From contig CM067367.1 in NCBI GenBank assembly GCA_034401795.1, positions 36,920,668 to 36,984,667 of the forward strand: a stretch of 64,000 bases of DNA, read 5' to 3'. Below are positions 23,000 through 34,575 of this stretch, one piece after another. Positions within the stretch are counted from its first letter, which is position 1. Each line of letters starts with the position of its first letter. The stretch comes from Chaetoderma sp. LZ-2023a. Lineage: Eukaryota > Mollusca > Caudofoveata > Chaetodermatida > Chaetodermatidae. Made by a program: the position numbers and the translations under genes. The notes below the pieces were generated by a model. The model did no database searches, was not told the origin of the DNA, and was given only the letters and a program-made list of their open reading frames with translations.

Positions 23000-24515
23000 C
23001 TCATTAAATAAAGAACCTTTAATGCATGAGATATGAGACACCTGTTGAACTCTGTTCAATTTACCCAGCATGCAATGCTACCCACTGTGGAATGCTACAC
23101 AGCATGCAATGTCCTGATTTCATAATCGTTGCAAATATTGGATGCCATATTCGTTGAGTCTATAATTGTCTGTACACGCCAGGATTTCTCAAACAAAGAG
23201 AACCCGCCTGTATATGCAATTGGTTATGTCAGCCAGCTCTGGAAGTGCAACCATGCACGTACGACATATTCACAGCAGTACATTCGACAGCCTGTATTTC
23301 AAGACTGTTCAACACAAGTGTGTCAATTTCCAGGAGAAGATACAACAAAGCGCTTATACACTTTGACAATATTTTGCGTGAAAATTATTACTATCAATGA
23401 CAGCTACAACATTCAGTCAAATTATCAAAATAATTAGGTAATGTGCCGCCTACTTGCTACAGACTTCATACAAATTTGAATGAAAATTATTACCGCAACA
23501 GTTTTCAGTCTACATATTCTACAATAATCATCATAATTTTCAGTCCACTCTCTACGGATTTGAAGAGCGATTTGACTGGAAGTTGTTGATTCCTAAGGCA
23601 CCAACAACATTGTTGAATTGCTAGCCACACACACGCACGCACGCACACACACAATCAACTGGCTATTAATATCTTATTCATATATAGGCAGTGACCATAA
23701 ACCTACATACGCTTTCCCGCCAAGAATGACCGATTAGCAAACAGCGTGTTTATTACATTGACAAATTGTGCATGGGTTTTGAAATGCATTGATCGAACAG
23801 AAATGTCCACAAGCTAGTTTTGCGATATAATTCATCCATACATGCATATCGTCTCTAAGCTTATATACTCATTCTAATTAGATAGTAGGTACAACAATTT
23901 TTCCTCAAAGTTGTTGGTGCCTTTGTAATCAACAACTTAGTCTAATTGGTCTTCAAATCTGGAGTGAGTTTCAAATGAAAGCTATGATGATTATTTTTAA
24001 ATATTTAGACTGAAATGTGTTACACAACAATTTTCATTTAGATTTGTATCAAATCTGTACCAAGTTGTTATCGCAGTAGCTACTAATTATTTTGACAATA
24101 ATTTGAATGAATGCTGTTGTTGTTATTGATAGGGAAAACTTTCATGCAAAATACTGTCACATATATAAATGCTTTCTCGTATTTTTTCCTGGAAATAAAT
24201 GCACTTGTGATGGACAGTATTGAAATGCAGGCTGTCAAATTTACTGCGGTGAACATGTCTTACATCCTCATGTGTCCAAAGCTGACTGACAAATGACCAT
24301 TTGCACATGCAGGCAGAGTATTTTTGTTTGAGAAATCCTGACTTATAATACAGACAATAGACTAAACGAATATGGATTTCAATAGTTACAATGATTATGG
24401 AGTTAGGGCATTGCATGCTGGGGACAATTGCATACTGGGTAGCATTGCATGCTGGGTAAATTAATCAGAAATCAACAGGCATCTCATACCTCGCGAAAAG
24501 GTTCTTTATTCATGG
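23000..24515. mobile_element. Long foldback element with about 500-bp inverted arms
   Basis: The left arm begins CATTAAATAAAGAACC and contains TTTACCCAGCATGCAATGCT and ACAGCAGTACATTCGACAGC. The right arm is its diverged reverse complement: GCATTGCATGCTGGGTAAAT and GGTTCTTTATTCATGG at about 24,515. Inner parts also pair (AGTTGTTGATTCCTAAGGCA with TGCCTTTGTAATCAACAACT). The centre is near 23,755. The frames at 23,129-23,437 (plus) and 24,123-24,416 (minus) look alike only because the arms are inverted copies. Confidence 0.75.
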
Positions 24516-24516
24516 C

Positions 24517-24830
24517 AGAATTGTTGAAAATAAAATTGTGAAAATTGTATACTTTTAGAGGCTGAAATTGTGTGCCATTGATGTAACGAAACGAAATAAA
24601 TCTTAACATATGATGATTTCATTACGTATAAATTAATATTATTTTTTAAGCTGTGAAATTGAATTAGAGACACGAGTCCCTAATTCAAATTCACAAATAA
24701 AAATACAAAATTAATTTATACGGAATGAAATCATGATATGTTAAGATGTCTTTCGTTTCATTACGCTGAGGCACACAATTTAAGTATCTAAAATTATACA
24801 ATTTTAACAATTTTATTTTCAAGGATTTGG
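24517..24830. mobile_element. Second palindrome, about 310 bp
   Basis: The left arm, GTTGAAAATAAAATTGTGAA ... ATGATTTCATTACGTATAAA, pairs with the right arm, TTTATACGGAATGAAATCAT ... TTTTATTTTCAAGG, around a centre at about 24,672 (GAATTAGAGACACGAGTCCC). Arm identity is roughly 80-85 percent by eye. It abuts the longer foldback. Confidence 0.75.
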
Positions 24831-25289
24831 TGTGAATATGCACCTTTAATGGGACGCGAGACCGTTAATCACATCTTCCTAGTGTCCATCCACGCCAGGC
24901 TTTGTTAAGAAATTTGAACCATGTGAGCTAATAATAAATATGGATGATGGAGAATGAGATTGAGAATTTGTGCGTAGAATTTAGCATGGCGTAACAATAC
25001 ACCATAATTGTCATATTACAGCAGAGACAATGAATAGTTTCAGAATTTATTTATACTTCAGAGCTGAACATCATTATAAGGTTACCAGGTACAAGCTGCC
25101 TTAGGCACAGAACTTCTCAGATGCAAACATATTATGTTTGAAATGGCCATGTTTCCAGGACAAAGAACATCTAATTTGCATTGAGAGAGTTGAGACTTGC
25201 ATAGTCAAAGCTTGTTATAGACAAAACACTGATGGTTAAATCACCATGTTTATAGGGTTGGGTGATTACTGTGGAAAATCAGGGCACAT
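24831..25289. other. Low-copy stretch, nothing recognised
   Basis: AT-rich sequence with no conserved reading frame, RNA gene or repeat that I can place. Confidence 0.4.
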
Positions 25290-25500
25290 TTAACTCTTTA
25301 ATGGTAAAATTTGGTTGGTAAAATTTAATTATTACCCTTTAAATGTCTATTTTCAGGGCAAGAGAAGACTATTTTTTGTTACCGAGCCAGTCATTCCAGT
25401 GGGAAATTTTCAAAACTAGCCTTCTCTTGCGCTGCAAACATCTATTCTGCAAGACAACATCAGTGGCCGGTTTTGGCCAGCGTGACCAATAAACGGTTAA
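25290..25500. mobile_element. Hairpin MITE family C
   Basis: TTAA occurs at 25,290 and 25,497. The arms are CAGGGCAAGAGAAGACTATT and CTAGCCTTCTCTTGCGCTGC around TTACCGAGCCAGTCATTCCA. The left half of the central stem is deleted. Confidence 0.8.
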
Positions 25501-26575
25501 CATCTATGAATTATTTATACAAGTTCTCTCGAGCAACACAGACATACTCTGTCTCTGTATCCTTAATAAATTTGAGCTACAAGCCATGTACTTCAAATTA
25601 GAAAATCTGCATATATCATGTCTAGACTTAGATCATTTCCTACAGCGCTACTAATTTTGAAGTAAATTTTAAGCTTAAATACATTACTAAGTGATATGTT
25701 GCCTCTTTAACGTTCCCATGTACCAACACACATGTGCGTGTGTGCGCGCGGGTGTGCGTCTGCCTGTCTGGGGATGTATCTAAAAGGTACTTACTATGCA
25801 ATTTGGCTAAAATTCTTAGACAACAAAGGAAGATTTCCAGACTTTGGTCGTGATCGAGATACAAATTTTAATTCGTATAAAGAAAGTAAAATTATATAAG
25901 TGATTTTCTGTAATATCGGAGTTATAGATATATCGATTTAATGAAAATTGGCAAAAATACCATGACAACATTCAACTGCCGCAGGTTTCACAAAGACTAC
26001 TTAAGTGCAACAAGAATGACTAAAACATAAATCTCTAGCCTGCATGTGGATTTTAAACTTTCATTAACAGCCTGCATTAATTGGCAGTTGCTTAGGGAAG
26101 AAGAGATTCAAAAACGCAGTCAATAAAAATAATTTACTGTCTTTGTTCCATCACACGTTTACACACGCGCTCCACACGTTGACCGTGTCTTAAGTCATAG
26201 CTCAATACATAGATCATGATTGACAGACAAACCCTCCATAGCAAGTCATTCAAATGACATGAGGTGACATGCGATCTTGCTGGAACAGGCTTTTAATCTC
26301 ACCTCGTTTCAGACTTATCTATTTTGTATAAATAATAGATCTGTGATGAACTGCTCTAAGGATAATTCTTCAATATCATTATAGCATTTTATGTCGCATA
26401 AGTACACAGTCTAATTTATCTATAACGACCATGCATGTCTCTGCATCGGATAAAAGATGTACCCTACCCTACAATCTACAGCAGTACCTCCAGGCAACCA
26501 GCAACAAAATTAGTCATTTCCTACGTCGCAACTTTCTAACTCTAAGGCGCATTAGCAGACTATATAAGACTGCTT
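25501..26575. other. Low-copy stretch, nothing recognised
   Basis: A degenerate GT/GC tract occurs at 25,728-25,762. The minus-strand frame 25,640-25,864 crosses it and has no family resemblance. No gene is supported. Confidence 0.4.
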
Positions 26576-26795
26576 ATAACCCTTTATCACTCATATCAGC
26601 CAAAAATGGCTTCTGCAGTGGTCTTGAGAAATGTCCATTTGCAGACCAAGAGAAGACTATTTTTACAGATTTCTCAGTGGAATGATAACCGAGCCAGTCA
26701 TTCCAGTGATAAATATTCAAAAATAGTCTTCTCTTGGTCTACAAATGGACATTTTCTGAGAACATTGAAATTTTCTTGAAAAAATTTGGGGATTA
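26576..26795. mobile_element. Hairpin MITE family C
   Basis: The left end, CCCTTTATCACTCATATCAG, is followed by GTCCATTTGCAGACCAAGAG, then ACCGAGCCAGTCATTCCAGT and CTTCTCTTGGTCTACAAATG. It is a good palindrome. The 84-codon frame at 26,431-26,685 enters it by chance. Confidence 0.8.
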
Positions 26796-26928
26796 ATTTT
26801 TGCTGTCATAGGCAAGAACAGTTCTGAGCTAAAATAGTTTCAAAATATTCAACAGAATATGATCATAATGATAAAGCCTTTGTCATTTCTGTTTTGTAAT
26901 GGTGAATAGGTTAATAAAGCACTGTCAT

Positions 26929-27175
26929 TTAACCATTTGGGTGACAAAATTTGGTCAGGAAAATCAAAATATTAGTAGATGTCCATTTACAGGCCAAGAG
27001 AAGACTATTTTTGAAAATTTACCACTGAAATGGCCGACTCCGTTACCGAGCTCGTTATTCTTGTCGTAAATTTTCAATCAGAAATGTGGTTGCAATGCAA
27101 CTCGACTTTACAACATTCTATGAAGCTTGACTTAAAACATAAAATAAATATAGAACGCTTATCAATACACTTATC
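26929..27175. mobile_element. Family C half copy plus linker, duplicated at 30,850-31,160
   Basis: Starting at TTAA (26,929), the left arm GTCCATTTACAGGCCAAGAG is normal. The right arm is replaced by AATCAGAAATGTGGTTGCAA, then CTATGAAGCTTGACTTAAAA and CATAAAATAAATATAGAA. The same composite precedes the HINE head at 31,161. Confidence 0.7.
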
Positions 27176-28862
27176 AGCAAGAGGCCCAAGCGTCTGTTAG
27201 CATTTGAACCATTTGGATTTAAATAGACATGATGGATAGTTTCCGGAAAATCCATGATGACCACCAAAGAAATTGAGCAATCAAAATTCTCATTTCATTT
27301 ACTGAAGCTCATCGTCATAGGATCATTCAAGTTTGGTTGAAATCTAGACATTCATTAAGTAGCAGTAGTGATTTAAACTCTGTTGGAAAATATCTGGAAA
27401 ATCCAAGATCCCTGACGAAATAAATGACCAATTAAAATTCTCATTAGAACTCTTGAAGTTGATCGCAATAGGAACATTCCCCTCATTGAAATCAGGCCAT
27501 TGATTAAGGAAGCGTAGCGTATTAAGGGATTTCTGGAAAGTCCATGATGGGCACCAAAAAAATTGATCAATCATAATTCTGTATAGAAGTTCTGAAGCCT
27601 AGTCTCATAGGGTCCTTCCAGCCCAAATAAGTTGAAATCTGCCAAGCCGTTAATGAGTAGCGTTTTGACAATTTCTGGCAAATTTTCAAAAAGTCTAGTT
27701 TTCAAACAAAAAATGTACACATTAAAATTCTGTACATATAAGTGATGAAGCCTACGCAGATAGGCTCTTTCCTTCCAAATTAACTTGAAATCCGCCCCGC
27801 GGTTAATGAAGAGCAGCATTTTGCCCATTTCCGATAAATTCTAAGATTTTCACAAAATAAATTGATCAATCAAAATTCTGAATATAGTTCTATATGTTCT
27901 TTTCTTTAGCCTTCTCCTTGAACTTCTTCGGAGACTTTCCCAAATCTGAATCGTAAAAACAGAAAGAGCTGATAGAGTAAAGCTCTGAATATGACTCAGG
28001 ATTAGCCAGTGCTAATCCCAAGATTTAAAAATAGAGACCCTACCATCTCTAATTTAAAAAAAATATTTTGGTTTCTTTGAGAGGGTATGTTATCGAGATA
28101 ATGCAGATTCATGCTCAAATGCTACAAGCATGTCAATTCAGTAGCTCATACAAGCCACTGTAAAAGAAGAAGCAAAAATAGACAACACATAGTCTATACA
28201 CTCTGGGTGCAAGTAACCAAAACGGGTAACGCGCCTACCACGAAAACAGAAATCATCTTACAAGTCATTATTAAAGAACCAGAACCTACAACCACTTATC
28301 TTCGGAGGTTTCTTGCATTTGTCCAACATCTAGATGATCCTTATTTGCCTTTCTATTAATCCACAGAAATTTAAAAAGTTATAAAATAACTTTTAAACTG
28401 GCTATAAATTTTATATGCCTCTTCCTTCCTTTAACAGTAGGAAAAGGAATGAAGTCTTCGTTGCTACCAACAAGGTCATGTGATAGCTATCAGCTAATGA
28501 GGTTGTCATTGTGCTTAATGCCTCATTCTGAGATAAAGCATTCAAGCGAATTACTATGGATCTCATCATTAGAGAGAGTATGGAGATACCTGAAGAAGCC
28601 GTCAGTCACTCTGTAACCACAATACCCAGCAAACACTGGCTGTAAAAAATTCATCCTACTACGCTTCCTTTCAGAGAAGGAAAGAGCAATAGTAATGCAA
28701 GGAGGTAGGTTGTAATGTAGTAATAACTGCAGATAAGTTCTGGAGGGTACCAGCATAGGATTCTTCCAGCCAAATTTGGTTGAAATCAGTCAAAGCGTTA
28801 AAGAGAGACAATGGGTGGCGGATGGACACCATGGCATAAGCTCACTTGACTGTACGGGGTGG
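27176..28862 (+). mobile_element. HINE/pearl-like family A copy with an 840-bp insertion
   Basis: The head is CAAGAGGCCCAAGCG. Monomers follow to about 27,893 (CCAAGATCC, CAATTAAAATTCTCATTAGA, GGTTAATGAGTAGC). Low-copy sequence fills 27,893-28,735. The last monomer (TAGGATTCTTCCAGCC) leads to GTGGCGGATGGACACC and the eroded terminal hairpin CATAAGCTCACTTGACTG near 28,850. The insertion contains an 82-codon frame (28,111-28,359) that I do not recognise. Confidence 0.7.
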
Positions 28863-29269
28863 GTTATTATAAGGAAGCATATGCCAAAGGTTGGGTCCAG
28901 TATCAGGGATCAAAATGTCCATTTTCCCTGTTGCCTGGGGCAACCTGATTTTCAAACGGGCAACTAAACTTTGGCTGTTAATGGTACACATGGCAACCAT
29001 GATAAATACTCGGACTAATAGTATTATATTGTGTTTTTGATACCTACTGACTAACTCTTCCTTCGTTTTAAAGCATTTATTTATTTAATTAATAGAAAGA
29101 GTAACCAGTACATGCTTAATGCCATTTCTCAATAACTGTGGCTATTCTTTACTTGACAAAGCAATAGTGATTCTAATTTTCTTTGTCATTTAGCTTAACA
29201 TATATGGGCAACCTTAATCTGCGGCGAACAACTTGAAAATGCATGAAATGGCATCACACATTCATTTAT
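28863..29269. other. Low-copy stretch after the HINE tail
   Basis: It begins with a scrap of the receptor-half-site monomer (TTATAAGGAAGCATATGCCA). Beyond that nothing is recognised. Confidence 0.4.
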
Positions 29270-29945
29270 TTCTAACACTGTGTATGATTAACCAAAGATT
29301 AGGCATAAACTACTAAGTTGAGCTAAACAGAAACTGGTAATTTTGAAGACAAAAAATTTCAAGCTCACAGTGACCTTGACCTTTGACCTTTTGATCCCAA
29401 TCTCATTGTGCCATGCCGTGTTATTATATTGTAGCATGTGTCCAAATTTGGGTCCATTATGATTAACCAAAGATGAGATATAAACTGCCGAGCTAAACTG
29501 AGCTAAACGGAAAATGATAATGATGAAAAGGCCCAATCTATTTACCAAGGTCAGTGACCTTCACCTTCAACCTTTTGACCCTAACATCATTGCTGGATGT
29601 CATTTCCTTACAAGGAAGCATGTGTCCATGTTTGGGTCAAGCACGATTAACCTAACCTGAGATATAAACAGAAAAGTTGAGCTAAACAGAAAATGTTAAT
29701 GCTAAAATGTTGTTTTACCATGGTCACAGTGACTTTGACCTTTGACCACAAGGTCATTGTGAGATGCAGTGTCATTATAAGGAAGCATATGGCCAAGTTT
29801 GGGTCCAGTATTATTAACCAAACCCGAGATATAAACAGAAAAGCTGAGCTAAACGCAAATTGGACGACGACACCACCGCCACTGATGCAGACGATGTGCA
29901 GGGTATCGTAACAGCTTGTTTTACTTCGTAAAGTCGAGCTAAAAA
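29270..29945. mobile_element. TGACCTTTGACC array with a GAGCTAAAAA tail
   Basis: About four monomers of 165-175 bp contain CACAGTGACCTTGACCTTTG, ATTATAAGGAAGCATGTGTC, AAGTTTGGGTCCA and GATATAAACAGAAAAG. The 3' end reads GGACGACGACACC, then TTTACTTCGTAAAGTCGAGC and TAAAAA. That is a small terminal hairpin before the same TAAAAA ending used by HINE families A and H. Plus- and minus-strand frames here are readings through repeat. Confidence 0.75.
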
Positions 29946-30215
29946 TAGTATTCTCTTGGCTTGCAAATGGACATTCCTCTCCACTGCAGAGGCCGATTAT
30001 GGCCGGCTTCATCAAGAAAGGGTCAATGGCCACAGATGCTCCTCTACCATAGTGAATGAATGGAATTAACCATTTAATGGTCAAGATACATTATTACTCA
30101 CTAAATGATTGTCCATTTACAGGATAAACGTAAGCTTTTTGAAAAAATGTACCACTAGAATGACTGGCCCGAACAATGCAGAGGCCAGGTTAGGCTGGCG
30201 GGATCATTAATTATA
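29946..30215. mobile_element. Two partial family C copies
   Basis: A right half (29,946-30,030: TATTCTCTTGGCTTGCAAAT, CACTGCAGAGGCCGATTATG) is followed by a second copy from TTAA at 30,066. The second copy has AACCATTTAATGGTCAAGAT and TACCACTAGAATGACTGG but a shortened right arm. Confidence 0.65.
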
Positions 30216-30430
30216 ATCTGCCTATGGCTTTCCGCAGACTACATTTTCCATGGAATTTGACTCTGGATATGCAGAATATTTTGAAAAGTTGTTGGTGAAC
30301 TTGGTGGATAAGCCACCAAAAAATTTCAGTCAAATTATTTTCAAGCTATTCAGTAGGTCCAGAGTTACTGTCCATTGAAATGATTGTCTGGTAGCTTGCA
30401 GTAGTCAGACAGTTATAGGGTTAAGAGGAG
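30216..30430. mobile_element. Hairpin MITE family J
   Basis: GAATATTTTGAAAAGTTGTT, GGTGGATAAGCCACC and CAGTCAAATTATTTTCAAGC form an eroded palindrome. The outer part, GTCTGGTAGCTTGCAGTAGT, matches 54,930 and the complement near 8,225. Confidence 0.65.
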
Positions 30431-30849
30431 CAGTCCTTATTTGGCACTTTATTAGGACTCAGAATAGTCTCTATAGAGCCGGCCTCGACTGTACATGTCG
30501 TAATTATTTCTAAGAAAGCCAGCGCTCACTCCGGCAAGGCTACAAAATTTAACACTAATGATCTGCAGCACAGAAACTATAATTTGCTTCAGGAAATAAT
30601 TAATTCTATGTTCCTGAAATGAAGATGATGATTGGTTCATACTGATAGACATCCCAAGGTCATGTAAAATTTGACCAATTACTTATACCTTACATTGTAG
30701 ATATGATAGGATGGTTAGAACAAGGGTGATCCTATTGTACTAGTTTCTTTTACAGCCTCTCACCTGGAGTCAGTTTGTTAACGCATTATGAATGGCTGGC
30801 TGTGATTGGCTCAATCATTTTATTTATGACAATGAGATTCCAGCAATCC

Positions 30850-31160
30850 TTAACCATATAATGGTCAATATTGGTGCACAAAACATTTGCTCAATGATTA
30901 ATGTCCATTTGTAGGTGAAAAGGCTATTTTTGGAAATTCACACCTGGAATGACTGGCTCGACTTTCGAGCTAGGCATTCGTGTTGTAAATTTCCAACCAG
31001 AAATGTGGTTACATTGCAAACCATGAAGCTTGACTTTATGACTTTGAAATGAACTATGAAGCTTGACTTCAAACATAAAATAAATATAGAAGGCGTATCT
31101 ATACTCTTATCAATAACCATGACCTTTGACCCCACAGTATTTGTCTCATACCCTCTGATT
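30850..31160. mobile_element. Family C half copy plus linker, duplicate of 26,929-27,175
   Basis: TTAACCATATAATGGTCAAT is followed by GTCCATTTGTAGGTGAAAAG, CCAGAAATGTGGTTACATTG, CTATGAAGCTTGACTTCAAA and CATAAAATAAATATAGAAGG, in the same order as the earlier locus. A scrap with ATGACCTTTGACCCC lies just before the HINE head. Confidence 0.7.
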
Positions 31161-32798
31161 AACAAGAGGCCCAAGCATTTCAACTAGAATGCTCTTTATC
31201 ACCAAGATAGCCGGGAAAACAAACCAAGATGGCAGCCAAACCGTTTATCCGACAGTTTCGAAAATTGCAAATTTGAGATCAGAATACCCAAAAACACATA
31301 TAAAACCAATTTTGCCCTCAAAATCCATCAAATAAAAAAAAATCCAATATGGCCCCCCCAAACATGCTATATTTTGATTGTCCCACTGCGGCCATGTTTT
31401 TTGACGGATCAACTTCTCTTGAACAAATTTCAATGGCCCTTAGTCCCTAATCATATCTGGCAAATTTTGGCCCGATCCCTTCAGCGCTTCTGGAGAATAA
31501 GTAATTTTCGCTACAACTAGGTCAACCAAGACGGCTGTCGAACCATTTGACCAATGAAGTTCCCTTGCCATAAATCATATTTCATGAGGTTTGCATCAAT
31601 CCCCCCAAGCCGTTTCGGAGAAGATTTTTAAAGATGTTTCCTAAAAATCGGCCTAAATCCAAGATGGCCACCGGCCAAATTGACCGATCGGGTTCATTTG
31701 AACAAACTTAGATCTCTATATGCGCTATGAATGCTTGCTCCCAAATATAATTGAAATCGGGCCAGTGGTTCTTGAGAAGAAGTCGTTTAAGGAATTCCCC
31801 ATTGCTTTACTATGGGCCCATTGCTTTACTATGGGAGCCTATGGCGGGAAAACAAACCAAGATGGCAGCCAAACCGTTTAGCCGAGAGTTTTGAAAATTG
31901 CAAATTTGAGATCAGAATACCCAAAAACACATAAAACCAATTTCGGCCTCAAAATCCATCAAATAAAAAAATCCAATATGGCCACCAAACATGCTATATT
32001 TTGATTGGCCCACGGCGGCTATGTTTTTTGACGGATCAACCTCTCTTGAACAAACTTTAATGGCCCTTAGGCCCTAATCATATCAGCCAAATTTCGGCCC
32101 GATCCCTTCAGCGCTTCTGGAGAATAAGTCATTTTCGCTACAACTAGGTCAACCAAGATGGCTGCCGAACCATTTGACCAATCAAGTTCCCTTGCCATAA
32201 ATCATATTTCATGAGGTTTGCATCAATCCCCCAAGCCGTTTCGGAGAAGAAGATTTTTAAAGACATTTCCTAAAATCGGCCTAAATCCAAGATGGCCGCT
32301 GGGCAAATTGGCCGATCGGGTTCATTTGAACAAACTTAGATCTCTATATTGCCTATGAATGCTTCCTCCCAAATATAATTGAAATCAGCCCAGTGGTTCT
32401 TGAGAAGAAGTCGTTTAAAGAATTCCCCATTGCTTTACTATGGGCGCCTATGGCGGGAAAACAAACCAAGATGGCAGCCAAACCATTTATCCCATAGTCT
32501 CGAAAGTGGCATATTTGAACTCGCCACACTGATAAGCATATATAACGCAATTTTCGCCATCAAAATACATCAAATACAAAAAAGCCAATATGACCATCAG
32601 ACGCTAAATTTTGATTGGTTGATGGCGGCCATGTTTTTAATGTACGAACTTCCCTTAAACAAACTTGAATGGACCTTGATCCCTAAGCATATTTACCAGA
32701 TTTCAGACCTATCCCTTCAGCGGTTCGGGAGAAGTCATTTTTGCAAAAACTAGGTCATCCAAGATGGCCGCCAGGCAAATAGGTTGCCTTGAACAAAC
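31161..32798 (+). mobile_element. HINE/pearl-like family A, 5' part (split by the younger DIRS-type element)
   Basis: The head is AACAAGAGGCCCAAGC. Two long core units and part of a third follow, each with AACAAACCAAGATGGCAGCC, GGCCCGATCCCTTCAGCG and CATATTTCATGAGGTTTGCA. Units one and two are very similar, indicating recent tandem duplication. The copy ends ...GGTTGCCTTGAACAAAC at 32,798 and continues at 39,559 with TTGGGTC; AACAAACTTGG is intact in other copies. Confidence 0.85.
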
Positions 32799-32860
32799 CC
32801 CCAACAGACCCCCCTTTAGTGGGTTGGTCTGTAGTTTTATTAACCACTATAAAAACATAC

Positions 32861-33125
32861 TTACCGTTCAATCACTACTTGCTAAATCAAATATCTGCAT
32901 TTAGCTATCAGAATAAAGTTTTTATGCTTGCTTATACTCCCTAATGCCTATACCATCACCATGTAGACCCTCCACCAGGCTTCTGGTAGAGGGACCCCCT
33001 GCATTAGCCTTACAATAGACTGGCACCAGTCTGTACTCACTCCTTGGTGACGTTTGTCACTAAGCACGCTCGCGCATGCGCAGTAGGTTCCAATTGTGAA
33101 AACTGAATCACTTTTCTAAATATAA
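32861..33125. repeat. Left inverted terminal repeat, younger DIRS-type element
   Basis: It starts TTACCGTTCAATCACTACTT and contains CTCCACCAGGCTTCTGGTAG and GACTGGCACCAGTC. The same sequence is inverted at 39,270-39,532. The outermost left end, CCCCAACAGACC (32,799 on), is not in the right repeat but is mirrored inside the internal complementary region. Confidence 0.9.
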
Positions 33126-33189
33126 GTGCCATACATCCAGCCTAGATTCTCAAATCAATCCCCAGCGGGGTGGCTGAGGCCGGGTCGTA

Positions 33190-33321
33190 GTGATTGAACG
33201 GTAAGTATGTTTTTATAGTGGTTAATAAAACTACAGACCAACCCACTAAAGGGGGGTCTGTTGGGGGTTGTTATTACACCACAAAAACATCCATTACCGT
33301 TCAATCACTACTTGCTAAACC
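33190..33321. repeat. DIRS internal complementary region
   Basis: The first part, GTAAGTATGTTTTTATAGTG ... GGGGTCTGTTGGGG, is the reverse complement of the element's left end. Without a break follows GTTGTTATTACACCACAAAA, the reverse complement of the right end. In the DIRS group this region is the template that lets a circular intermediate close, so the join marks the element's two termini exactly. Confidence 0.85.
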
Positions 33322-33429
33322 CGTAGATTTGGTCAGTTCCCCACTACGAAACTTTGGTGGGAGGTGATTTGAGAATCCATAAGCATGGATAAAAATCAAA
33401 CAAACATAACCAAATGTTAACAACATAAC

Positions 33430-34250
33430 ATAATGGTGCCTCCTAATCAATCACACAGTGATTAACAACCAAATAAAACTTTAAACATAAAGAATTAAAT
33501 TAAAAACCAAGTAATAACTCTCACCATTACCCGCAGACGCACGGTCCTCGCGAAAATGGTGGTATATACTTGGTAAATGGTCATCAGGCTTTTTGGTTAA
33601 AATAGTAATGTTCCTAAAGAAAGATGCCGCTGCTCTCTGATCTTTCAAATAAAAAGACGTAAAAGTACTCAGATTTCCATCCTGTAACTTGCATAAGTTC
33701 GTCTACAGAAGAGCCAGAAAACGTAGCGAAAGAGGTAGCCATCCCTCTGACATCATGAGCCTTAATGTGATATAGATTGATTTGCTCAGGAGAAGCAATC
33801 TCGTAGCAGAGTCGAATGGTGTCACAAATCCATCTAGCAATGGATGCTTTATAGACCAGTCTGGCTACCCCTTCCGCGTAGGGAACCCATAAGCTTTAAG
33901 CTAATCGAAGCGATGGGATCAAATATGATGACCTGCCACAACCTGAAGAATCAATGCCAGGTTCCCGGAAGGTAAAGGTTTAGCAATAGGAAGACGAATA
34001 TTACCTAAACCTCTGATGAAAACATTCAGAACCTTAGTATCTATAACATCCGCATTTAACGAAAAAAGGAATAGAGGATGTTAAGGAAAAACTATATCCT
34101 ATAACCGTGTTAGCAGTCAGATGAAGCGAATCGAACAGATAGGATAAGAAATCTAACACTTGGGATATAGAAAACAGAATCGGGCACGATATCCTGATCT
34201 GAACATCATCCTCCGAAAATCTTAAGTCAACCCTTGTAAACTCGTCGGGT
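33430..34250 (-). pseudogene. DIRS tyrosine recombinase region (fossil)
   Basis: On the minus strand, around 33,680-33,780, the translation reads IKAHDVRGMATSFATFSG. This is the HxxR block of DIRS-type tyrosine recombinases, normally followed by a C-terminal catalytic tyrosine. Position downstream of the polymerase and next to the internal complementary region fits the usual DIRS gene order. It belongs to a broken copy. Confidence 0.7.
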
Positions 34251-34575
34251 TGACTACCTCATGGCCGAATAAATGATTTTCTGAGATCTTGCAGAAAATT
34301 TATTCTCCGTGAACGAGCACTCGATATTCTCCAAACACACAGACTGAAGATTCCTGGGTTTGGATGAAGACACGTTCCCCTTACCTGGGATAACAGATCT
34401 GGGGACACTAGCAGCAGACGCGGAAAGTCTACTAGAAGCTCGAGAAGGTCTACGAAACAGATCCTTTTTGGCCAAAAGGGACCTATCAACAAAATCTCGC
34501 AGATTAATAGTTGACTTTCTTCATAACCAAGGGAAGCAAGATAGTCGGAGGGAACGCATATGCGAAGATTCCTGT

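Noticed and set aside
23129-24416. Two similar frames on opposite strands suggesting a gene pair
   Set aside because: They lie in the inverted arms of one foldback element, so the similarity reflects DNA inversion, not protein conservation.
32799-33269. Separate 470-bp foldback element at the DIRS left end
   Set aside because: Its mirrored ends are explained as the DIRS left terminus plus the internal complementary region; the same arrangement recurs at 19,336-19,865.
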